Source: Artocarpus heterophyllus
Lineage: Eukaryota > Streptophyta > Magnoliopsida > Rosales > Moraceae
Direction of reading: 5' to 3'
NCBI GenBank assembly: GCA_025403435.1
Contig: CM046343.1
Span: 28,937,742-29,001,741, forward strand
Length of the DNA: 64,000 nt
In this document: positions 60,460 to 64,000 of the stretch, one piece after another
Layout of the letters: each line of letters opens with the position of its first letter
How positions within the stretch are numbered: position 1 is the stretch's first letter
The notes under the pieces: model-generated
Databases searched by the model: none
Told to the model about the DNA's origin: nothing
Seen by the model: the letters and a program-made list of their open reading frames with translations, nothing else
Program-made: the position numbers and the translations under genes

Positions 60460-60700
60460 ACTACACCCCTTCGCCTCCCTTCGTTCCTTTCACCCTCTGT
60501 CTGCCTGTCATTCCCCTGCACAATCGGCCCGTCCCTTCACATTGCACCCCAATCCCAGCCTGCCCATCCCCTTCCCATCGATCCCCGACCCCTGCCTCCT
60601 CGCCCCCTTCCCATCGCGCCCTGACCCCCCAAGCCGCCTTCCCACCAAGCCTCCCTCTCCATTGCGTCCCCCCACCCCCGTTGTTCCCCATCTTCATGCC
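60460..60700. other. C/T-rich low-complexity island
   Basis: About 240 bp of strongly pyrimidine-rich, C-rich sequence lies in otherwise AT-rich DNA. It has recurring words CCCCTTCCCATCG (three times) and CCCTGACCCC-like variants. Reading frames run open on both strands, as composition bias predicts; they look like no known protein. Confidence 0.6.
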
Positions 60701-60911
60701 TCATCTAGGAAAGAGAAAAAGGAGAGGGTTTTTTATCACTACATGGAATGTTTTTACTTTGGTTTCAAGACTTTAAGAGTGTGTTTGGGAATATTATTTC
60801 AAGTGTTACAGTGTAAAGTTCTCACATACTATAGTATAAAATAAAAGTATATCATAATGCTTTGGTTTCAACATATTAGTTTGAACTACATTCCCAAAAA
60901 CACTTTAATAA

Positions 60912-61137
60912 GGTGTTTGGAAGGGTGGTGGGAACTGTTGGTTAAAACTACTTTTACTGTAGCATGTGAGAGCTTTACACTATAGCGATTTTTTTTAATT
61001 GTTACTGTAGCATGTGAGAGCTTTACACTGATTATAACTAAAAAAATGGTAAGAACCATGGTTCCCACCATCCTTCATACTATTTATAACTGAAAAAGTA
61101 GTAGGAACTACGGTTCCCACCGCCCTTCCAAACACCT
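60912..61137. mobile_element. MITE family copy with duplicated 3' end
   Basis: It starts AGGTGTTTGGAAGGGTGGTG and ends CGCCCTTCCAAACACCT, nearly perfect inverted ends. Two cores (TACTGTAGCATGTGAGAGCT) are present. The last third is duplicated: GGTTCCCACCATCCTTCATA and GGTTCCCACCGCCCTTCCAA each follow a TATAACT...GTAAGAAC/GTAGGAAC block. Confidence 0.75.
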
Positions 61138-62089
61138 GGTAAGTTTTTATCATACTATTTTAAATTTTAAAGTTTAGCAAATAAAATAGACCTCAAAATT
61201 TACAAGCGTTGGTATGCATAATCCTATGCAAAATATTATAAATAGTAGGACTGAACATTGTTTAGAATAACTTGTATTTTTATTTTTAAGAGATAAAAAA
61301 AGAGTAACATAAGTTAGAGTGCTTTAATTATGTTTAAATAATGTATGAAAAAATACATTTTAATTTCAAAAAGAGGTTTTAAAGTTAAATAAACCAAAAG
61401 CTTTTATAAACATAATAAAACAAAAGTATAGGGATGGAATAGTAATTTATTATTCATAATAAACAAAAAAAAATGCTGCTTGTTGTAAAGGTGTCTAAAA
61501 ATACCAAAAACTCAATTAGTTTATCAACCGAGATTTTGTTTGAAAAGTAAAATTTTAACTTATTATAATATAAAATTTTTATATATTATAACAAAATAAA
61601 ATAATTACAATATAAAACTTTCTTAAATATATATGATTACACCCGAAGTGTAAATGGCAGTTTTATTTCCCGTTTGAGTAAGCTAGGGTAGTTTTTTTTT
61701 AATTTTTTTTTCTAAGGCACGAAATAGAGGAAGCAGAAAAGGGACCAAATGACAACGAGGCAAGCCAGAAAGCTGTAAAGCACGATGGGATATTGATGGT
61801 TCGCTGACTTCTTTTACTCGATTACTAATTTTGCTGGTATTTTGTCAGCTTTGCACCGTTCAAACAAAGTTTAAATTTTGGGGTAAAGTTTAGAAGCACA
61901 AGAAAAGAACGGGTAAACTTTGTAATTTAAATTCAATGCACATTTTTCCCAACAACTTTGAGGCAACTTTGTCTTCTTTTTCCATCCAACAGAACCAAAA
62001 CCCACAAAATTCCGACACAAATCAACCGTTTTAGAGTACAACCCTAATCTCTCTCTGTCTCTCTCTCTCTCTCCCCTGTTGAACCCACC

Positions 62090-62105
62090 ATGGCAAACTG
62101 GCCAG
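62090..62105 (+). promoter_or_regulatory. Possible upstream AUG in the YPEL leader
   Basis: CCACCATGGCAAACTGGCCAG precedes a GTACAG donor-like site. This ATG sits in a strong initiation context. If the exon ending at 62,105 is spliced to a leader exon beginning at TGTTTTGTCGC (62,740), the frame closes at TGA just before the main ATG (62,756), making a very short upstream frame. It is a prediction from splice-site appearance only. Confidence 0.35.
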
Positions 62106-62755
62106 GTACAGATTGATCTTAAATTCTTGTTAATATGTAAATATATTCACCATATATTTGGCATTTCTTTGATTCACTGATCCAACTCATGATCATGAAC
62201 TAGAGTTTCGTTTTTCAACCTTTTTCAGCTCAACCAAAGATGGGTTTATCTGTTTATACGTGTAGGATAAATTTAACGCCTAGATTGTAAAGTGTTTCAC
62301 TTATAAAACCATTTTCAGCTTCTGGGTTTTTCCCAGTTCGTTGTTCCTGAATTATATAGGATCTTGTCTGGTTATTAAATTTGGGTTGTTTTTAGTTATT
62401 TTTACTTGAATTCTGACAGCGATCTTGCCCTTCTCAAATAGCCATATATGTCTATCTCTTTCCGTGTAATTAATATCCTTTTCTTTCTTCACATTATTGT
62501 TCTAACCATCATCTTGCTAAGCGGTCTGATCCTTTTTCCTCTAGAGATTATTGGGCCCAAAAGTAGCTGATTGTCAATTTCTTATTGCACAATCTTTTGG
62601 TGCCAAAAAAAAAGGGTAATTTATGGGCTAATGTTCTTTTCTCATTGCTTTTTTGGATATACACTGAAATCCTGATTTGTATGTAATTGCAAAAGGGGTC
62701 TTGATTTTTTGGTCGTTGTGAGCTCTGGTCTGTGCTTGTCAGTGTTTTGTCGCTG

Positions 62756-63799
62756 ATGGCGGACTTGGTTGGGCCGAGGTTGTACAGTTGTTGCAATTGC
62801 AGAAACCATGTTGCTCTTCACGATGATGTCATTTCTAAAGCTTTTCAGGTAAAGAATGCAATACTGATGACCTCCTTCATGAATGCAATATTGATGACCT
62901 CCTTCATAGCTTGTGTAGCTTGTAGTGCTTTATTACTTGTTGCAACCTGAATGTTTGGACGGTGAGGAACCCTTTATTGGGCTAAAAGTTAAATACACGG
63001 AATAACATTTTGTTATTTGGAAAATGAACAAAGAGGTTCTCTTACTTAGATCATGTCAGATGAAGAACCATATAAGTTGTTAAGTTCAACTAGCTGAAAC
63101 ACTAAGCCAAATAGTTGTATTATGGGCCCTTTTGGTAGAGCTTTTGCTTTTGCTTATAGTCAGTGTTTGGATCTTACTAGCCAAAAGCAGCTTATTGGAA
63201 GCTCTGTTAAACACACCCATTAATGTGTACTTGTGTTTAGGTTGGGTTTTAGGCACTATTTATGATCCCTCTATATTTTGTGTAGGGGTTGAAACTGAGC
63301 CGGAGTTGGGAGTGTTTGTTAATACAAGCCAAAAGGAGCTTATAGGAAGCTCTGCCAAACACACCCATAAATGTGTACTTGTGTTTAGGTTGGGTTTTAG
63401 GCACTATATATGATCCCTCTATATTTTGTGTTGGGGTTGAAACTGAGCTGGAGTTGGGAGTGTTTGTTTGATTATTTCTACTTGGGATTACCTTGTTTTG
63501 GCTATGACTAATGCTGAAAGCGTTAAAAAATGCTGAAAGCGTTAAAAGGTGCTTGATTCAACAATCTGCAGGGAAGGAATGGCCGAGCCTTTCTATTCTC
63601 TCATGCGATGAATATCATGGTAGGGCCTAAAGAGGACCGGCAGCTTATGACTGGTCTACACACTGTTGCCGATGTCTACTGCTGCGACTGCCGTGAAGTA
63701 CTTGGTTGGAAGTATGAAAGAGCCTACGAAGAAACTCAAAAGTACAAGGAAGGAAAGTTCATACTCGAGAAATCCAAAATAGTCAAAGAAAACTGGTAG
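62756..63799 (+). CDS. Yippee-like zinc-binding protein
   Basis: Exons 62756-62848 and 63572-63799 give 106 residues. Yippee proteins are small, highly conserved zinc-binding proteins; plant roles are little known. The diagnostic spacing C-X2-C-X52-C-X2-C is exact: Cys12/Cys15 in [15 protein letters not shown] and Cys68/Cys71 in [19 protein letters not shown]. Other family words are present: [34 protein letters not shown] and [11 protein letters not shown]. The junction is GT-AG and in phase. A leader intron is likely, since the ATG at 62,756 directly follows several acceptor-like AGs and a CT-rich leader lies near 62,050. The coding intron (62,849-63,571) carries a tandem duplication. Confidence 0.94.
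63124..63465. repeat. 148 bp tandem duplication with MITE-like start in YPEL intron
   Basis: Two direct copies (about 63,162-63,309 and 63,310-63,465, period 148) share AGCTTATTGGAAGCTCTG / AGCTTATAGGAAGCTCTG, AAACACACCCAT, GTGTACTTGTGTTTAGGTTG and GTTGAAACTGAGC. Divergence is only a few percent, so it is recent. The left flank GGGCCCTTTTGGTAGAGCTT and the internal AAGCTCTGTTAAACACACCC form an imperfect inverted pair of about 95 bp, suggesting that a small MITE seeded the duplication. Confidence 0.75.
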
Positions 63800-63989
63800 T
63801 ACTGGTAACGGGGAGGTTTCTGGTTCATCTATCAGAGTTACCGGAGCAAGTGTAAAGGTCGGTTCTACGTGTTCATACTGTCTGCGGGAAATTCACGTCA
63901 ATTGGAATTATTGAAAAGCTATTGTTTCTCATGTGCATTGTCCTCGTGTATCTTGTGTGGATGTTGTATCTGGGATGATTTGTTTTGTC

Positions 63990-63995
63990 AATAAA
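63990..63995 (+). terminator. Poly(A) signal of the YPEL gene
   Basis: AATAAA lies 191 bp after the Yippee stop codon, at a plausible distance for the 3' end of the transcript. The U/GU-rich sequence TTTGTTTTGT is just upstream. The window ends before the cleavage site. Confidence 0.5.
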
Positions 63996-64000
63996 ATGTG

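Larger units (their letters stand above)
56968..62755. other. Gene-free repeat-rich spacer and YPEL leader
   Basis: No gene is supported over about 5 kb. It holds poly(T) tracts (57,361-57,379; 57,477-57,491), MITE-related sequence (about 57,690-57,910; 60,776-60,905), a long (TA)n run, two MITEs, a palindromic repeat pair near 59.7-60.06 kb and a C-rich island (60,460-60,700). The CT-rich stretch at 62,048-62,076 and the sequence to 62,755 are probably the promoter, leader and leader intron of the Yippee-like gene. Confidence 0.6.

Noticed and set aside
1..64000. tRNA, rRNA and CRISPR elements
   Set aside because: No cloverleaf with A and B boxes, no rRNA-like block and no regularly spaced identical repeats with unique spacers were seen. 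The octamer clusters have irregular spacing and far too short a repeat.

Overview
The window is nuclear DNA of a flowering plant, most likely a eudicot. The genes have GT-AG introns and plastid-type leader peptides, spacers are AT-rich and full of DNA transposons, and every recognisable protein belongs to a plant family. No organelle, bacterial or viral replicon is visible. I assembled all gene models by eye from reading frames, splice sites and family knowledge; no search was run.

Layout. 1-2.05 kb: LTR-retrotransposon-like sequence. 2.06-8.45 kb: an apparently autonomous PIF/Harbinger transposon (intact three-exon DDE transposase; Myb/SANT-like partner gene with a probable one-base frameshift) sitting inside a smaller Harbinger-type MITE. 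9.66-17.84 kb (+): 21-exon STE20/BLUS1-like kinase with a solo LTR in its largest intron. 19.75-21.30 kb (+): small plastid-type membrane protein. 21.92-23.73 kb (-): second plastid-type protein with a coiled coil. 25.2-28.1 kb (+): broken MYG1-family gene. 28.64-29.73 kb (+): intronless HpcH/HpaI-type aldolase. 32.75-35.82 kb (+): molybdate-anion-transporter-like MFS protein. 38.5-40.1 kb (+): decayed TOC120/132-type import-receptor fragment. 42.24-42.92 kb (+): early-nodulin-like phytocyanin. 44.28-48.05 kb (-): MTA, the m6A mRNA methyltransferase. 49.88-56.97 kb (-): oligopeptide transporter whose first intron seems to use a GC donor. 56.97-62.7 kb: gene-free, repeat-rich. 62.76-63.80 kb (+): Yippee-like zinc-binding protein.

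The genes do not form a pathway; they look like a conserved gene-order block. From memory, kinase, aldolase, MTA and OPT are near neighbours in Arabidopsis (AT4G10730 to AT4G10770), and MFS transporter, OPT and Yippee are neighbours in a second region (AT4G27720 to AT4G27745). The window may therefore keep together genes that Arabidopsis split between two duplicated segments.

The spacers hold the less expected material: a MITE family with at least seven recognisable copies plus diverged relatives, four or five long inverted-repeat (foldback) elements, several short tandem duplications, a pyrimidine-rich island, and clusters of the octamer TGTCGTTT, one ending about 190 bp upstream of the MTA start codon. 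The octamer clusters are the least explained signal. No tRNA, rRNA or CRISPR array was seen.
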